DNA of 47,865 nucleotides, from contig JAIDTT010000081.1 of the NCBI GenBank assembly GCA_029060545.1, positions 47,757 through 95,621 of the forward strand, written 5' to 3'. The DNA comes from Paramuribaculum sp. (lineage in GTDB: Bacteria > Bacteroidota > Bacteroidia > Bacteroidales > Muribaculaceae). A program made the position numbers and the translations under genes. Position 1 is the first letter of the stretch; the number at the start of each line of letters is the position of its first letter. The notes beneath the pieces are model-generated. The model was not told where the DNA came from. It saw only the letters and a list, made by a program, of their open reading frames with translations, and did not search any database. Positions 25,371-35,473 of this stretch are shown piece by piece.

Positions 25371-27635
25371 ATGACACACCTGATACGAATAGCACTGGCC
25401 ATCGCGCCTGCTGCCTTATTGTGTTCGTGTGGCTCCGGCAAGCAGTCGGCCACTACGGATGCTGATACCACTGCTTATCACGCACTGGTGAATCCGCTGA
25501 TAGGAACTGACTTTACCGGCAATACTTACCCCGGTGCTCAGGTGCCGTTCGGTATGGTGCAGTTGAGCCCCGACAACGGTTTGCCCGGTTGGGATCGCAT
25601 CTCCGGCTATTACTATCCCGACAGCACTATTGCCGGATTCAGCCATACCCATCTGTCTGGTACCGGAGCCGGTGATCTCTACGACATCTCTTTTATGCCC
25701 GTGATGATTCCATGGAAAGAGGCTGAGGCTCCTCTCGGTATCCACAGCAAGTTCAGCCACGACGAGGAAGATGCGTCTGCCGGATATTATAAAGTACGTC
25801 TGGCCGACTACGATATCACTGTGGAACTGACGGCCACCGAGTGTACAGGCGTGCAGCGCTACACCTTCCCCGGTGGCGAGGCCGCCGTCATCGTGAATCT
25901 TGCCAAGGCTATGAACTGGGATGCTACCGTCGACAGCCGCATAGATGCCGTGAGCGATAATACTATAGAAGGCTATCGCTTTTCCAATGGATGGGCGCGC
26001 AATCAGCAGCTCTATTTCGTATCGACTTTCTCCAAGGATTGGGACAAGATCGAAATCGATTCTACCGCTATCGATCATGAGGCGGGCACATACGGCTATG
26101 TGGCAAAAATATATTTCAACACCACTCCCGGTGAAGTTATCACCGTGGCTACCGCTCTCTCGGCAGTAGATGTAGAAGGCGCTGCAAAGAATTTGCGGGC
26201 AGAGCATCCGGATGGTATCAGTGATACTACATTCGACACCACTCTTGCCGCTGCGCAAGCCCGTTGGGACAAAGAACTCGGCGCTATTGCCGTAGAGGCC
26301 GATACTACGCAAGTCGGTCGCGACGATGAAGTGACATTCTATACCGCATTATATCATAGTATGCTTGCGCCTACTATCTACAGCGATGTCGACGGTCGCT
26401 ATCGCGGACCTGATGGCAAGATCCACAGCACGGACGACAAGTGGACCAACTACTCCACCTTCTCGCTCTGGGATACATATCGCGCCGCACATCCGCTCTA
26501 CACGCTTATCGATCCGAAGGCAGCCTCCGATATGGTGCAGTCTATGCTCGCCTTTTATGAGCAGAATGGTCGCCTGCCCGTGTGGAATTTCCAAGGTTCC
26601 GAGACCGATATGATGATTGGCTATCATGCCGCCGCCGCCATTGCCGATGCTTATCTCAAGGGAATCGGAGGATTTGATCCCGAAAAAGCCCTTGAGGCTT
26701 GCGTGGCCACTGCCAATCTCGACCCGTACCGTGGTATCGGATTATATAAAGAGAAGGGATATATACCCTACGATGTGAAGGACCCCTACAACGAGGCCGA
26801 CGATTGGTCGATGTCGCGTACGCTCGAATACGCCTACGATGATTATGCAATAGCCCGTATGGCCGAAAAGATGGGGCGTGACTCGATTGCTCAGGTATTC
26901 TACGCCCGGTCGCAGAACTATCGCAACCTGTTTGATCCTGCCACTCGCTTTTTCCGCCCGCGCGATAGCAAGGGTGGCTGGTGGCCGTCTTACAATCCCG
27001 ACGACTACATCGCGCCTATCTGTGAGAGCAACGGTTGGCAATATTTCTGGGCGCCTGTCCATGATCTCGATGGCTTGTCGGAACTAATGGGAGGCAAAGA
27101 AGCCCTCACCCTGCGACTCGACAGCATGATGACGTATACTCCCGAGGGTACTGAGCTTCCGATATTCTCCACCGGTATGGTAGGGCAGTATGCACAGGGC
27201 AATGAGCCGTCGCACCATGTAATATATTTGTATAACTATCTGCGCCAGCCTTGGATGGCAGCGCGCTATCTCAATCAGGTGATGACCGATCTCTATACCA
27301 ATACTCCTGAAGGTTTGTCTGGCAACGAGGACTGCGGACAGATGTCGGCATGGTACGTATGGTCGGCCCTCGGATTCTATCCGGCCGATGCCGTGTCCGG
27401 CCGATATGAGCTCGGTACACCGCGCTTCCGCAAGGCGACGATCAATATTCCCGGCACTGACGGCACTACTTTCACCGTCTCGGCACCCGGCCGCTCGTCT
27501 GAGAATATCTATATCAAGAGTGCACGACTTAACGGCGAACCGCTAACACGCAGTTATATCACGCACGAAGAAATCCTGAACGGTGGTACACTTGAACTGG
27601 AAATGACCTCCGAAGAGGGAAATATATGGTATTGA
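25371..27635 (+). CDS. GH92 alpha-mannosidase lipoprotein
   Basis: The 754-aa protein has a lipoprotein signal (ALLCSC, C20) and the GH92 fold: an N-terminal beta domain (VNPLIGTDFTGNTYPGAQVPFGMVQLSPDN, GFSHTHLSGTGAGD) and a C-terminal (alpha/alpha) barrel with WNFQGSETDMMIGYHAAA, FRPRDSKGGW and GNEDCGQMSAWYVWSALGFYP, which contains the catalytic-base region. GH92 enzymes are calcium-dependent exo-alpha-mannosidases used by gut Bacteroidetes on host or fungal N-glycans and mannans, usually alpha-1,2. It is monocistronic and lies directly before the clpP promoter. Confidence 0.94.
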   Translation: MTHLIRIALAIAPAALLCSCGSGKQSATTDADTTAYHALVNPLIGTDFTGNTYPGAQVPFGMVQLSPDNGLPGWDRISGYYYPDSTIAGFSHTHLSGTGAGDLYDISFMPVMIPWKEAEAPLGIHSKFSHDEEDASAGYYKVRLADYDITVELTATECTGVQRYTFPGGEAAVIVNLAKAMNWDATVDSRIDAVSDNTIEGYRFSNGWARNQQLYFVSTFSKDWDKIEIDSTAIDHEAGTYGYVAKIYFNTTPGEVITVATALSAVDVEGAAKNLRAEHPDGISDTTFDTTLAAAQARWDKELGAIAVEADTTQVGRDDEVTFYTALYHSMLAPTIYSDVDGRYRGPDGKIHSTDDKWTNYSTFSLWDTYRAAHPLYTLIDPKAASDMVQSMLAFYEQNGRLPVWNFQGSETDMMIGYHAAAAIADAYLKGIGGFDPEKALEACVATANLDPYRGIGLYKEKGYIPYDVKDPYNEADDWSMSRTLEYAYDDYAIARMAEKMGRDSIAQVFYARSQNYRNLFDPATRFFRPRDSKGGWWPSYNPDDYIAPICESNGWQYFWAPVHDLDGLSELMGGKEALTLRLDSMMTYTPEGTELPIFSTGMVGQYAQGNEPSHHVIYLYNYLRQPWMAARYLNQVMTDLYTNTPEGLSGNEDCGQMSAWYVWSALGFYPADAVSGRYELGTPRFRKATINIPGTDGTTFTVSAPGRSSENIYIKSARLNGEPLTRSYITHEEILNGGTLELEMTSEEGNIWY

Positions 27636-27636
27636 A

Positions 27637-27668
27637 TTTGGAAATCCGACTTGGAATTATTAATTTTG
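27637..27668 (+). promoter_or_regulatory. clpP promoter
   Basis: TTTG (27637-27640), 20 bp, TAATTTTG (27661-27668). It begins right after the GH92 stop codon and gives a leader of roughly 28 nt. Confidence 0.72.
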
Positions 27669-27701
27669 AATTAAGAAACGCATAATATATCAAATTAATA
27701 T

Positions 27702-28385
27702 ATGAACTACGACTTTAGAAACTACGCTGTAAAGCACTTGGGTATGAATTCCCTCGCGCTCGACAAATACACCGATACAATCAATTCCGTAGCCGCAAGC
27801 TACATTTCACCTACCATTATCGAAGAGCGTACGCTCAATGTAGCTCAGATGGATGTGTTCTCGCGTCTGATGATGGATCGCGTGATCTTCCTCGGTACTG
27901 ATGTCAACGACTATACTGCTAATGTAATTCAGGCTCAGCTCCTCTATCTCGATTCCACCGACCCCGGCAAGGATGTGAATATCTACATTAACTCGCCCGG
28001 TGGATCTGTATATGCCGGTCTCGGTATCTACGATACTATGCAGTATATCTCCAGCGACGTGAGCACCATCTGTACAGGTATGGCCGCTTCTATGGCTGCC
28101 GTGCTTCTTGTTGCCGGTGCCGAGGGCAAGCGTTTCGCGCTGAAGCATTCGCGCGTGATGATACATCAGCCTATGGGCGGTGCTCAGGGTCAGGCATCCG
28201 ATATCGAAATCACAGCCCGTGAGATTCAGAAACTCAAGAAGGAACTTTATACCATCATCTCCGATCATTCCGGTCAGCCTTTCGATAAAGTAGAGCGGGA
28301 CTCCGACCGCGATTACTGGATGACTGCCATGGAAGCCAAGGAGTATGGTATGATCGATGATGTGCTCATAAAAGCCAAACACTAA
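27702..28385 (+). CDS. clpP: ATP-dependent Clp protease proteolytic subunit
   Basis: The 227-aa serine protease forms the tetradecameric chamber that degrades proteins unfolded by ClpX. Catalytic S130 is in GMAASMAAV and H155 in HSRVMIHQP; the acidic residue lies in the ERDSDRDYWM segment. INSPGGSVYAGLGIYD is the typical handle region entry. Three bases separate it from clpX. In many Bacteroidetes trigger factor precedes clpP; here a GH92 gene does. Confidence 0.97.
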   Translation: MNYDFRNYAVKHLGMNSLALDKYTDTINSVAASYISPTIIEERTLNVAQMDVFSRLMMDRVIFLGTDVNDYTANVIQAQLLYLDSTDPGKDVNIYINSPGGSVYAGLGIYDTMQYISSDVSTICTGMAASMAAVLLVAGAEGKRFALKHSRVMIHQPMGGAQGQASDIEITAREIQKLKKELYTIISDHSGQPFDKVERDSDRDYWMTAMEAKEYGMIDDVLIKAKH

Positions 28386-28388
28386 AGT

Positions 28389-29654
28389 ATGGCCAAGAAG
28401 AAACAGACTGGTGCCGAAGGACCTTCGTGCAGTTTTTGCGGACGTCCCGCCTCCTATGGTGATATGCTCGTGCCGAGCCCGCTTGGCAATACCTATATAT
28501 GTACGGGCTGTGTGGAGCACATCCATGAGGCTCTTCGTGAGTACAACGAAGACGCGAAAGGGAAGTCCGCCGGTAAAGGCACCGCTGAACTCAACATACC
28601 CAAACCGAAAGAAATTTGTGAATTTCTCGATCAGTATGTGATCGGTCAGACCGATGCCAAACGTTACTTGTCGGTTGCCGTCTACAACCACTACAAGCGC
28701 CTGCAGCAATCTGTCACCGATGATGTCGACATCGAAAAGAGCAATATCGTCATTGTTGGTCCTACCGGTACGGGCAAGACGCTTTTGGCCAAGACAATCG
28801 CACGGTTGCTCGACGTACCGTTTACTATCGTTGATGCCACTGTGCTCACCCAGGCCGGATATGTTGGCGAGGATATCGAGAGCCTGCTCACGCGACTGCT
28901 TCAGGCGGCCGACTATGATGTGGAGCGCGCCGAGCGCGGTATCGTATTTATAGATGAAATCGACAAAATAGCGCGTAAAGGCGACAATCCATCGATCACC
29001 CGCGATGTAAGCGGCGAGGGCGTGCAGCAGGGACTGCTCAAACTCCTTGAGGGCTCAGTGGTGAATGTACCTCCGCAAGGCGGACGCAAGCACCCTGAGC
29101 AGCGAATGATTCCCGTCGATACTAAAAACATCCTCTTTATATGCGGAGGCGCTTTCGACGGCATCGAACGTAAGATAGCCCAGCGACTCAATTCCCACAC
29201 CGTTGGTTACTCCAATACCGCTCGCAAGGGCGTCAACCGCGACAACTTCCTCCAGTATGTGGCTCCGCAGGATCTCAAATCGTTCGGACTCATCCCCGAG
29301 ATCATAGGCCGCCTGCCCATTCTGGCTCATCTCGAACCGCTCGATCGCGAGGCACTTCGCAGGATTCTCACGGAGCCTAAGAATGCCATCGTGCGTCAGT
29401 ACAAGAAGCTGTTCGAAATGGATGGAATGACACTTGATTTTACTGAAGATGCACTCGACCTGATAGTCGATAAAGCTATAGAATACCGCCTTGGTGCCCG
29501 CGGTCTCCGTTCCATTGTGGAGACGATAATGATGGACGCCATGTTTGAGATGCCATCTGACCCGGATGGATCCAAGCACCTTGATGTGACGGCAGAGTAC
29601 GCTCTGCGAAAACTGGAGGAAGCGAATTTCGAAGTGAACCGGCTTCAGGAATAG
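28389..29654 (+). CDS. clpX: ATP-dependent Clp protease ATP-binding subunit
   Basis: The 421-aa AAA+ unfoldase starts with a C4 zinc-binding domain (CSFCGRP...YICTGC), followed by Walker [14 protein letters not shown], Walker [13 protein letters not shown], the pore and arginine-finger segments and the sensor region [12 protein letters not shown]. It recognises tagged substrates and feeds ClpP, encoded just upstream. It is complete, of normal length, and probably shares the clpP promoter. Confidence 0.97.
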   Translation: MAKKKQTGAEGPSCSFCGRPASYGDMLVPSPLGNTYICTGCVEHIHEALREYNEDAKGKSAGKGTAELNIPKPKEICEFLDQYVIGQTDAKRYLSVAVYNHYKRLQQSVTDDVDIEKSNIVIVGPTGTGKTLLAKTIARLLDVPFTIVDATVLTQAGYVGEDIESLLTRLLQAADYDVERAERGIVFIDEIDKIARKGDNPSITRDVSGEGVQQGLLKLLEGSVVNVPPQGGRKHPEQRMIPVDTKNILFICGGAFDGIERKIAQRLNSHTVGYSNTARKGVNRDNFLQYVAPQDLKSFGLIPEIIGRLPILAHLEPLDREALRRILTEPKNAIVRQYKKLFEMDGMTLDFTEDALDLIVDKAIEYRLGARGLRSIVETIMMDAMFEMPSDPDGSKHLDVTAEYALRKLEEANFEVNRLQE

Positions 29655-29700
29655 CACAATCAGCCTATCCTTTTCCTCTCATTCCATACCTTATTGAATT

Positions 29701-31881
29701 ATGCCAAAAACTGACCAGCTTTCGCTCACATTGAAGAAGTATTTCGGCTTCGATACCTTCAAAGGCAATCAGCAAGCAATCATGGAGAGCCTCATCGAGG
29801 GCAACGACACATTCGTGCTCATGCCCACCGGTGGCGGTAAGTCACTCTGCTATCAGCTGCCTTCGCTACTGATGGAGGGCACCGCGATAGTGATATCTCC
29901 CCTTATTGCTCTGATGAAAAATCAGGTAGATGCGATGCGAAATTTTGGTGAGGAGGATGGCATAGCTCATTTCCTCAACTCGTCGCTCAACAAGGCGGCA
30001 GTCGATCGAGTGAAGTCGGATATACTGGCCGGCGTTACACGTCTGCTATATGTGGCACCCGAATCGCTTACCAAGGAGGAGTATATCGAGTTTCTGAAGT
30101 CGGTGAAGATCTCGTTCTATGCCGTCGACGAAGCTCATTGTATATCTGAATGGGGGCATGATTTCCGCCCCGAGTATCGCCGCATTCGTCCGATCATCAA
30201 TGAGATCGGTTCGCGTCCGGTAATTGCTCTCACAGCTACGGCCACTCCCAAGGTGCAGCACGACATTCAGAAAAATCTCGGTATGCTCGGTGCCAAAGTG
30301 TTTAAGTCGTCGTTCAACCGCTCTAACCTGTACTACGAGATACGCCCCAAGACCTCACAGATCGATAAGGATATCATCAAGTACGTGAAGGGTATGGAAG
30401 GTAAATCAGGCATTATCTATTGCCTGAGCCGCAAGAAGGTAGAGGAATTGGCTCAGCTGCTTATCGTCAACGATATCAAGGCGCTCCCATATCACGCCGG
30501 TATGGATTCCGCCACCAGATCGGCCAATCAGGATGCTTTTCTTTATGAGAAGATAGATGTGATTGTGGCCACGATTGCTTTCGGTATGGGTATCGACAAG
30601 CCCGATGTGAGATTCGTGATTCACTACGATATGCCGAAATCTCTCGAAGGCTACTATCAGGAGACCGGTCGTGCCGGACGCGATGGTGGCGAAGGTCGTT
30701 GCATCACCTTTTATGCCGCTAAGGATCTGCAGAAGATGGAGAAATTTATCCAGAATAAGCCCATCGCAGAGCAGGAGATATCCCGACAGCTTCTTATGGA
30801 GACGGCTTCGTATGCCGAATCGAGTGTATGCCGCCGCCGATCATTGCTTCACTATTTCGGTGAAACGTATTCGGATGATAACTGCGGTAATTGCGACAAC
30901 TGTCTGCGTCCGCGTCAGCTTGTCGATGCCAAGGATGATTTGCTCGATGTGCTCGAACTTATATCATCCCTGCCCGCCAGGTTTAAAGCCAACTATATCA
31001 CGGATATCCTTGTGGGCCGTCGCACGGCCGATATCCGTTCGTATGGACATGACTCTCATGAACTTTTTGGAGCTCTGTCGCATCAGACGGAGCGACACGT
31101 GGCGGCCGTGATCCGTCAGGCTGTAATCGCCGGTTATCTCGACAGAGATATAGAGCAGTATGGCCTTCTAAAAATCAGTCCCCTCGGGGAGCAATACTTA
31201 TCAAACCCGACTCAGTTTAAAATTGTGGAAGATATAGAATTTTCAGATGAACCGAGTGCCGATGGCGTCAAGCCGGGTGTAGGCTGCGCAGCCGATCCCG
31301 AGCTCTACGCCATGCTCAAGGACCTCCGCAAGAAGGTGGCCAAAAAGGCCGGCCTTCCCCCCTATGTAATATTTCAGGAACCGTCGCTCGAAGCTATGGC
31401 CACCACTTACCCGGTGTCGCTTGAGGAGCTTGCCGGTATCTATGGAGTGGGTACAGGCAAAGCTCATCGCTACGGCAAAGAGTTCGTGGAGCTTATCAAG
31501 CGCCATGTAGAAGAAAATGAGATAGAGCGCCCCGAGGATATGGTGGTGCGTACCGTAGCCAACAAGAGCAAGGTGAAGATTGCCATCATCCATGCCATCG
31601 ACCGTAAGATACCCCTCGATGAAATCGCCCGCTCCCACGGATTCGATATGCCCGAACTGCTTGAGGAGATCGAGGCTATAGTCAATTCCGGTACACGTAT
31701 CAACGTAAAGTATTTTATAGATGAGATACTCGATGAGGATCAGCAGAGCGAGATCATCGACTACTTCATGTCGAGCGAAAGTGGTAGCATCGACGACGCC
31801 GTGAAAGAATTCGACGACGAATATACACCCGAGGAAATTCGGCTCGTACGGATCCGCTTCCTATCTGAAATGGGCTATTGA
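29701..31881 (+). CDS. recQ: ATP-dependent DNA helicase RecQ
   Basis: The 726-aa protein has the RecQ helicase core (LMPTGGGKSLCYQLP, VDEAHCISEWGHDFRPEY, ATIAFGMGIDKPDVRFVIH, QETGRAGRDG), the zinc-binding RQC cysteines (CRRRSLLHYFGE...CGNCDNC), a winged-helix region and an HRDC domain (about 540-600, KAGLPPYVIFQEPSLEAMA). A further C-terminal helical region (about 620-726) extends beyond E. coli RecQ, as in other Bacteroidetes members. It repairs stalled forks and acts in recombination. It follows clpX after 46 bp and precedes ftsE by 3 bp. Confidence 0.95.
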   Translation: MPKTDQLSLTLKKYFGFDTFKGNQQAIMESLIEGNDTFVLMPTGGGKSLCYQLPSLLMEGTAIVISPLIALMKNQVDAMRNFGEEDGIAHFLNSSLNKAAVDRVKSDILAGVTRLLYVAPESLTKEEYIEFLKSVKISFYAVDEAHCISEWGHDFRPEYRRIRPIINEIGSRPVIALTATATPKVQHDIQKNLGMLGAKVFKSSFNRSNLYYEIRPKTSQIDKDIIKYVKGMEGKSGIIYCLSRKKVEELAQLLIVNDIKALPYHAGMDSATRSANQDAFLYEKIDVIVATIAFGMGIDKPDVRFVIHYDMPKSLEGYYQETGRAGRDGGEGRCITFYAAKDLQKMEKFIQNKPIAEQEISRQLLMETASYAESSVCRRRSLLHYFGETYSDDNCGNCDNCLRPRQLVDAKDDLLDVLELISSLPARFKANYITDILVGRRTADIRSYGHDSHELFGALSHQTERHVAAVIRQAVIAGYLDRDIEQYGLLKISPLGEQYLSNPTQFKIVEDIEFSDEPSADGVKPGVGCAADPELYAMLKDLRKKVAKKAGLPPYVIFQEPSLEAMATTYPVSLEELAGIYGVGTGKAHRYGKEFVELIKRHVEENEIERPEDMVVRTVANKSKVKIAIIHAIDRKIPLDEIARSHGFDMPELLEEIEAIVNSGTRINVKYFIDEILDEDQQSEIIDYFMSSESGSIDDAVKEFDDEYTPEEIRLVRIRFLSEMGY

Positions 31882-31884
31882 TAT

Positions 31885-32550
31885 ATGGAAAATGTAATAG
31901 AATACAAGAGCGTGGATCTCAATCGCGGCCCTGTGGCCGTGCTCCGCGATGTCAACCTCTCGGCAGGGGAGGGCGAATTGGTATATCTTATCGGTAAGGT
32001 AGGCTCCGGAAAGACCACATTGCTCAAGTCGCTTTACGGTGAAGTACCTGTCGCATCCGGTCAGGCTACTGTGCTCGGATATGACCTTACACGGCTCAAT
32101 CACAAGCAGGCCGCTATGCTTCGTCGCCAAGTGGGTATTCTGTTTCAGGACTTCCGTTTGCTGCCCGACAGAAGTGTAGCCGACAATCTCGATATTGTGC
32201 TTCGTGCCACCGGATGGAAAGACAAGCTTGAGCGTGAGACTCGCATTGAAGAGGTGCTCAAGCGCGTAGGTATGTTTGGCAAGAGCTATAAGATGCCGCA
32301 TCAGCTTTCGGGTGGCGAACAGCAGCGCGTAGTTATGGCTCGTGCCGAGCTCAATAGTCCGCGTCTGATGCTTGCCGATGAGCCTACGGGTAATCTTGAT
32401 CCCGATACTGCCGCTTTGATTATGCAGCGCTTGAAGGAGATAGCCGAAGGTGGAGCTACGGTCCTGATAGCCACACATAATCTGGCACTGGCATCGCAGT
32501 TTGATGCCCGTACCTTTCATTTTGCTGACAAGAGCGTTACTATCGATTAA
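31885..32550 (+). CDS. ftsE: FtsE-like ABC transporter ATPase
   Basis: The 221-aa ATPase has Walker [15 protein letters not shown]-loop [13 protein letters not shown] (the FQDFRLLP pattern is characteristic of FtsE), signature LSGGEQQRV and Walker [13 protein letters not shown]. FtsE with membrane partner FtsX controls peptidoglycan hydrolases at the division site. No ftsX gene is adjacent, which is common in this phylum. Its last 4 bp overlap the end of the aguB gene on the other strand, and no terminator lies between. Confidence 0.88.
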   Translation: MENVIEYKSVDLNRGPVAVLRDVNLSAGEGELVYLIGKVGSGKTTLLKSLYGEVPVASGQATVLGYDLTRLNHKQAAMLRRQVGILFQDFRLLPDRSVADNLDIVLRATGWKDKLERETRIEEVLKRVGMFGKSYKMPHQLSGGEQQRVVMARAELNSPRLMLADEPTGNLDPDTAALIMQRLKEIAEGGATVLIATHNLALASQFDARTFHFADKSVTID

Positions 32551-33437
32551 TCATTGTAGCGTCGCAGGATCGGCGTGTAGGCGTCGATACGTCGGTCGCG
32601 TAGAAACGGCCACCAGCGGCGCACTGTTTCCGTCCGTTCCATATCTATTTCCACTACCTTGATCCACTCGCTTTCGGCCGGTGCCATAGCGAGGATTTCT
32701 CCTTGTGGACCCGCTACGAAGCTGTGTCCCCAGAATGTGATTCCGTTGGTCACTCCCGATGGATCGGGCTCAAACCCGGTACGGTTTACGCTTATCACCG
32801 GGATGCCGTTGGCTACTGCGTGTGAGCGCTGGATCGTGATCCATGCGTTGAGCTGGCGCTCCTTCTCTTCAGGGGTATCAGTGCTTTCCCAACCAATGGC
32901 AGTAGGATAGATAAGCAATTCCGCTCCCGACATCGCCATCACTCTTGCTCCTTCTGGATACCACTGATCCCAGCATACCATCACACCGAGACGCCCGATC
33001 GAAGTATCGATCGGATGAAATCCCAGATCGCCGGGTGTGAAATAGTATTTCTCGTAATATGCAGGGTCATCAGGAATATGCATCTTACGGTACTTCCCTG
33101 CCATAGAGCCGTCGCGATCGAATACTACGGCGGTGTTGTGATATAGGCCGGGTGCGCGACGCTCAAAGAGCGATGTCACAAGTACAGCGTCGGCCTCACG
33201 TGCGAGAGCGGCATAGTCGTCGGTCACGGCAGAAGGGATCTCAATGGCGAGATCGAAGTTATCGGCCGACTCTGTCTGGCAGAAGTAGAGTGAGTCGTGG
33301 AGTTCCTGTAATACTATGAGGTCGGGATGGTGTTCTTTCGTCACTGCGCGAACGGCTTCGGCAAGTCGTGTGCGATTGAGGGCTACGTCGGCCGTCTTGG
33401 CCTGCTGTATGAGGGCTGCTTTTATTGACTTTTTCAT
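32547..33437 (-). CDS. aguB: N-carbamoylputrescine amidase
   Basis: The 296-aa nitrilase-superfamily enzyme has the Glu-Lys-Cys triad: E in VLQELHDSLYF near residue 44, K in GKYRKMHIPD near 118 and C in GVMVCWDQWYPEGAR near 155. HSFVAGPQG and the C-terminal RRWWPFLRDRRID fit plant/bacterial N-carbamoylputrescine amidases. It converts N-carbamoylputrescine to putrescine, the second step after AguA, whose gene overlaps it by 4 bp upstream. Together they make putrescine from agmatine. Confidence 0.94.
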   Translation of the reverse strand: MKKSIKAALIQQAKTADVALNRTRLAEAVRAVTKEHHPDLIVLQELHDSLYFCQTESADNFDLAIEIPSAVTDDYAALAREADAVLVTSLFERRAPGLYHNTAVVFDRDGSMAGKYRKMHIPDDPAYYEKYYFTPGDLGFHPIDTSIGRLGVMVCWDQWYPEGARVMAMSGAELLIYPTAIGWESTDTPEEKERQLNAWITIQRSHAVANGIPVISVNRTGFEPDPSGVTNGITFWGHSFVAGPQGEILAMAPAESEWIKVVEIDMERTETVRRWWPFLRDRRIDAYTPILRRYND

Positions 33438-34480
33438 AAGAGTGGTAGGGGGATCTGCATTGTGGCACAGTGCAGAGAGCCATTTTGGTGAATGAGGGTA
33501 GTGGCATCGACAGGTACGACCGGGCGCTCGAACACGGCTTCGATTGTCATAGCCGCGAGGCGGTCGGACATAGGCTGACGATATGTGGGCATAAACACCA
33601 CATCGGGCAGAGCCAGGAAATTGGCATAAGTCGCTGCAAGCCGACGGCCGTCGGCATCATAAATCGGTTCGGGCATAGGCAGCTCTACGAGGTGATAAGG
33701 CATACCGTCGGCATCGGTGAATTCCCGTAGTTGCGAGAGCATCGCTTTTAGTTCGGGATAATGCGGGTCGTCCGGATCAGAACACCCGTTGTATAGAATC
33801 ACGTTGCCTGGTGCGAAGCGGGCTATTGTATCGATATGACCGTCGGTGTCATCGCCCTCCATTCCTCCATGGTCGAGCCACAGCACTTTCTTAGCGCCAA
33901 GCAGCCTGTGTAGGCGTTCCTCAATCTCCTCTTGAGAGTATGAGCCGTTGCGGTTAGGGGAGAGCAGGCAGCGCGATGTAGTGAGTATCGTACCATCGCC
34001 GTCGGATTCGATAGAGCCACCCTCGAGTATGAAGCTCAGACAATTGGCTGGCTGATCGCGTAGCACCCCACACAGATGCATCCGGTCGGTGACCTGATTG
34101 TCGAGGTTCGCGGCGAATTTCAGTCCCCAGCCGTTGAAGCCGAAGTTGAGGGCAAGGAGCGTGCCGTCGTGTTTCACCACGGTAATTGGTCCGTAGTCGC
34201 GCGTCCATGTATCGTTGGTGGGAATCTCTACTATAGAAATATTATCCCGGCAGGGGAGGGTAGATATTTTTTCCTCCACGACCGCCGAGTCGGGCGCTAC
34301 GATGATTACTCGTGCGTGGCGCGAAAATGCGTCGGCCATCGTCGCGTAGCAGTCGGTAGCATCCGGAAGGATATCTGCCCAGTCGGTATCGGCATGAGGC
34401 CATGCAATCATTATGGCGGATTCAAGTTGCCATTCGGCAGGCATACTCGCAATCGGCGGAATATTATTCATTGTCGTCAT
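33434..34480 (-). CDS. aguA: Agmatine deiminase
   Basis: The 348-aa guanidino-modifying enzyme converts agmatine to N-carbamoylputrescine and ammonia. Typical motifs are MPAEWQLESAIMIAWPH at the N-terminus, PTNDTWTRDYGPI, ILEGGSIESDGDGTIL, DHGGMEGDDTDGHID and the C-terminal nucleophile Cys338 in GSLHCATMQIP. The start may be at 34480 or nine bases later at 34471 (MNNIPP); the first overlaps the end of the upstream small gene by 17 bp, the second by 8. It is coupled to aguB by a 4-bp overlap. Confidence 0.94.
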   Translation of the reverse strand: MTTMNNIPPIASMPAEWQLESAIMIAWPHADTDWADILPDATDCYATMADAFSRHARVIIVAPDSAVVEEKISTLPCRDNISIVEIPTNDTWTRDYGPITVVKHDGTLLALNFGFNGWGLKFAANLDNQVTDRMHLCGVLRDQPANCLSFILEGGSIESDGDGTILTTSRCLLSPNRNGSYSQEEIEERLHRLLGAKKVLWLDHGGMEGDDTDGHIDTIARFAPGNVILYNGCSDPDDPHYPELKAMLSQLREFTDADGMPYHLVELPMPEPIYDADGRRLAATYANFLALPDVVFMPTYRQPMSDRLAAMTIEAVFERPVVPVDATTLIHQNGSLHCATMQIPLPLL

Positions 34481-34706
34481 AGTCGCTTAGTGCGTTCCAC
34501 ATATCATTGAGCCCCTGCGAATGTTCGTCGCAGAAGTCGCGGAAACCATCTCTCTCGCTGCTTCCTACTTCATGACACCACTCGCGGTAGGCGGCGTGCA
34601 ACTCGGGATCGTCGGCTGCATCTTTCTTAAACTGCGACTCTGCTATGTCGTAGCTTCCGTACTGATTGATGTACTGCTCAAAGATATCGGTAATCTCGTT
34701 CATCAA
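34464..34706 (-). CDS. Small acidic cytoplasmic protein of unknown function
   Basis: The 80-aa product (MMNEITDIFEQYINQYGSYD... ending SDYDDNE) is acidic, predicted helical, and has no signal peptide or membrane segment. I do not recognise the family. It overlaps the start of aguA and lies upstream in the same orientation, so it may be a small partner or leader gene of the agmatine operon. Codon use looks normal for the region, which supports it being real. Confidence 0.6.
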   Translation of the reverse strand: MMNEITDIFEQYINQYGSYDIAESQFKKDAADDPELHAAYREWCHEVGSSERDGFRDFCDEHSQGLNDMWNALSDYDDNE

Positions 34707-34841
34707 GTCATTTATGGTTTAGAGTGCTCAAATTTATTATTTATCGGCGGGTGTTGCAAATCAATTAAGAACTTTTCGCATCCTGATGCGTTAAAATGTA
34801 TATAGTGTTAAATAGTATATAATCCGTAAATAGATACAATT

Positions 34842-35450
34842 ATGAAAAAGTTACTGATGTTGATAGCGGCTGTCGCGGTGCTTAGCGGATGCAGCCAGTA
34901 TGCACTGGTCAACAGTGAGGTGTATAACAATGCCGATCTGGCAGCCTATAAGACATTCCGAATCGTCACCCCCGACGATGGCAAGACACCTCCCGGTATG
35001 CAGATGGTGACATACTACAATATCGCTGCCGCTATACGCGAGCAGATGGTAGAGCGAGGCTATACAGAGGATCCCTCCTCTCCGTTGCTGATCAATATGG
35101 CCGTAAGTGTGCAGAAGGAGTTGCAGACGGAGCCTCTATATCAGAACTTCTATCCCTACTATGGCCCGGCTCCCTATCCGGCTTACTATCCATTCTTTAT
35201 GTATCCGCGTCAGTATTATTGGCCGCAACCCGATCCTAATGCTCAGGTGATCACAGGTATGTATCGCGAGGGTGTGCTCACTATGGATATGGTCAATATC
35301 GACAAGAAGATACCTCTCTATTCTTCATCGGTAGCCACTATACTTGATGGTCCGGGCTCAGGCCAGTTCCGCAATCTCAAGGGTATCGATCAGGCAGTGC
35401 AGGTGCTCTTCTCCCGATTCCCGGTGCCGATGCTCCCTCAATATAAGTAG
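34842..35450 (+). CDS. DUF4136-like lipoprotein
   Basis: The 202-aa protein has a lipoprotein signal ending VLSGC (C17). The mature part starts with YKTFRIVTPDD and IREQMVERGYTEDPSSPLLINMAV, the layout of DUF4136 lipoproteins ('aYkTF...i..ai...L..kGy....dPdl.v'), followed by an unusual Pro/Tyr-rich loop (YPYYGPAPYPAYYPFFMYP). Function of the family is unknown. It is followed closely by the hydrolase gene at 35474 in the same direction. Upstream, 34706-34841 holds a small palindromic hairpin CGCATC/GATGCG near 34780. Confidence 0.78.
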   Translation: MKKLLMLIAAVAVLSGCSQYALVNSEVYNNADLAAYKTFRIVTPDDGKTPPGMQMVTYYNIAAAIREQMVERGYTEDPSSPLLINMAVSVQKELQTEPLYQNFYPYYGPAPYPAYYPFFMYPRQYYWPQPDPNAQVITGMYREGVLTMDMVNIDKKIPLYSSSVATILDGPGSGQFRNLKGIDQAVQVLFSRFPVPMLPQYK

Positions 35451-35473
35451 CACATCCATTGCTATATAACGAT